From JAEXNA01 sp050486105 (GTDB taxonomy: Bacteria > Vulcanimicrobiota > Xenobia > Xenobiales > JADMJV01): DNA of 46,197 nucleotides. The position numbers and the translations under genes were made by a program. The stretch is from NCBI GenBank assembly GCA_050486105.1, contig JBJHCR010000008.1:1-46197 (forward strand), read 5' to 3'. The notes beneath the pieces were generated by a model, which saw only the letters and a list, made by a program, of their open reading frames with translations, did not search any database and was not told the DNA's origin. This document shows positions 46,104 through 46,197 of the stretch, in pieces. The number at the start of each line of letters is the position of its first letter. Position 1 is the first letter of the stretch.

Positions 46104-46197
46104 AATTGGCCTCCCAAACCGGCACCGCCAGCAATCTCAAGAGTCCCTCCACAAACCAACCCAGAGCCTCTTGGATCTCTTGCTGACTCACCTGGAT
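46084..46197 (-). CDS. C-terminal end of an upstream gene (partial)
   Basis: The minus-strand frame from the window edge to TAA at 46084-46086 is open for 37 codons and ends LLAVPVWEANCVFSPQ, with an amphipathic helix before it (SQQEIQEALGWFVEGLLRLL). It overlaps the start of the metallopeptidase gene by 20 bases, in keeping with the overlaps further down this operon. The rest of the gene lies outside the window, so no function can be given. Confidence 0.5.
   Translation of the reverse strand: MQVSQQEIQEALGWFVEGLLRLLAVPVWEANCVFSPQ

Overview
The window looks like chromosomal DNA from a Gram-negative (diderm) bacterium. It has a TonB-dependent outer-membrane receptor, several lipoproteins with lipobox cysteines, a Tat component and a Tat-exported sulfatase. 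Base composition is moderately GC-rich. Genes are packed in short co-directional runs, often with ATGA, TTGA or TAATG stop/start overlaps, and TTG or GTG starts are common. I see no tRNA, rRNA, CRISPR array, integrase or intact insertion sequence. Many proteins match no family I know, which suggests a poorly sampled lineage; I cannot name a phylum from the sequence.

Layout. 1-3.6 kb: three coupled genes (a UPF0489/TPR protein cut by the window edge, a GNAT acetyltransferase, a helical zinc-ribbon protein). 3.7-7.3 kb: a TatB-like gene divergent from a Tat-lipoprotein sulfatase, which faces a beta-helix lipoprotein. 7.3-8.9 kb: a gene-poor stretch with one membrane protein and decayed pieces, including a MazF-like relic. 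8.9-13.4 kb: a complete GlcNAc/glucose-type PTS in two coupled genes, EIICB and a EIIA-HPr-EI fusion. 13.5-15.8 kb: a membrane protein, an unknown protein and the tail of an ArsB/NhaD-type permease. 15.8-19.7 kb: a probable metal-uptake pair, a TonB receptor and a lipoprotein with an extreme His/Asp-rich loop, behind a promoter that overlaps a dyad. 19.7-25.7 kb: a broken ORF coupled to an amine oxidase, a relic of an F1-ATPase gamma subunit, a three-gene operon (CPBP protease, unknown, ABM-like membrane protein) and a WG-repeat protein. 25.7-31.5 kb: a Dcp-type M3 peptidase and the sdhCAB operon. 31.9-34.9 kb: five co-directional genes (membrane permease-like, unknown, YqeG-like HAD phosphatase, YggX, DCC thiol protein). 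35-37 kb: an HD phosphohydrolase and a phosphodiester glycosidase whose 5' ends overlap head to head. 37-40.4 kb: a fused 2-oxoacid dehydrogenase E1 followed by two membrane proteins and a stop-interrupted pilin-like gene. 40.6-43.4 kb: a TPR/SEC-C protein overlapping a URO-D-like protein, then an ECF S-component gene split by an amber codon. 43.5-46.2 kb: a small protein, then an overlapping operon built around a non-secreted HExxH metallopeptidase with seven tryptophan repeats.

Three themes stand out. First, gene decay: in-frame stops interrupt three otherwise readable genes, and three or four 3'-end relics lie just behind intact genes. Second, a candidate metal-acquisition module at 15.8-19.7 kb. 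Third, a candidate effector-type operon at 43.9-46.2 kb with no family I recognise. All functions are inferred from motifs read by eye; no database search was run.
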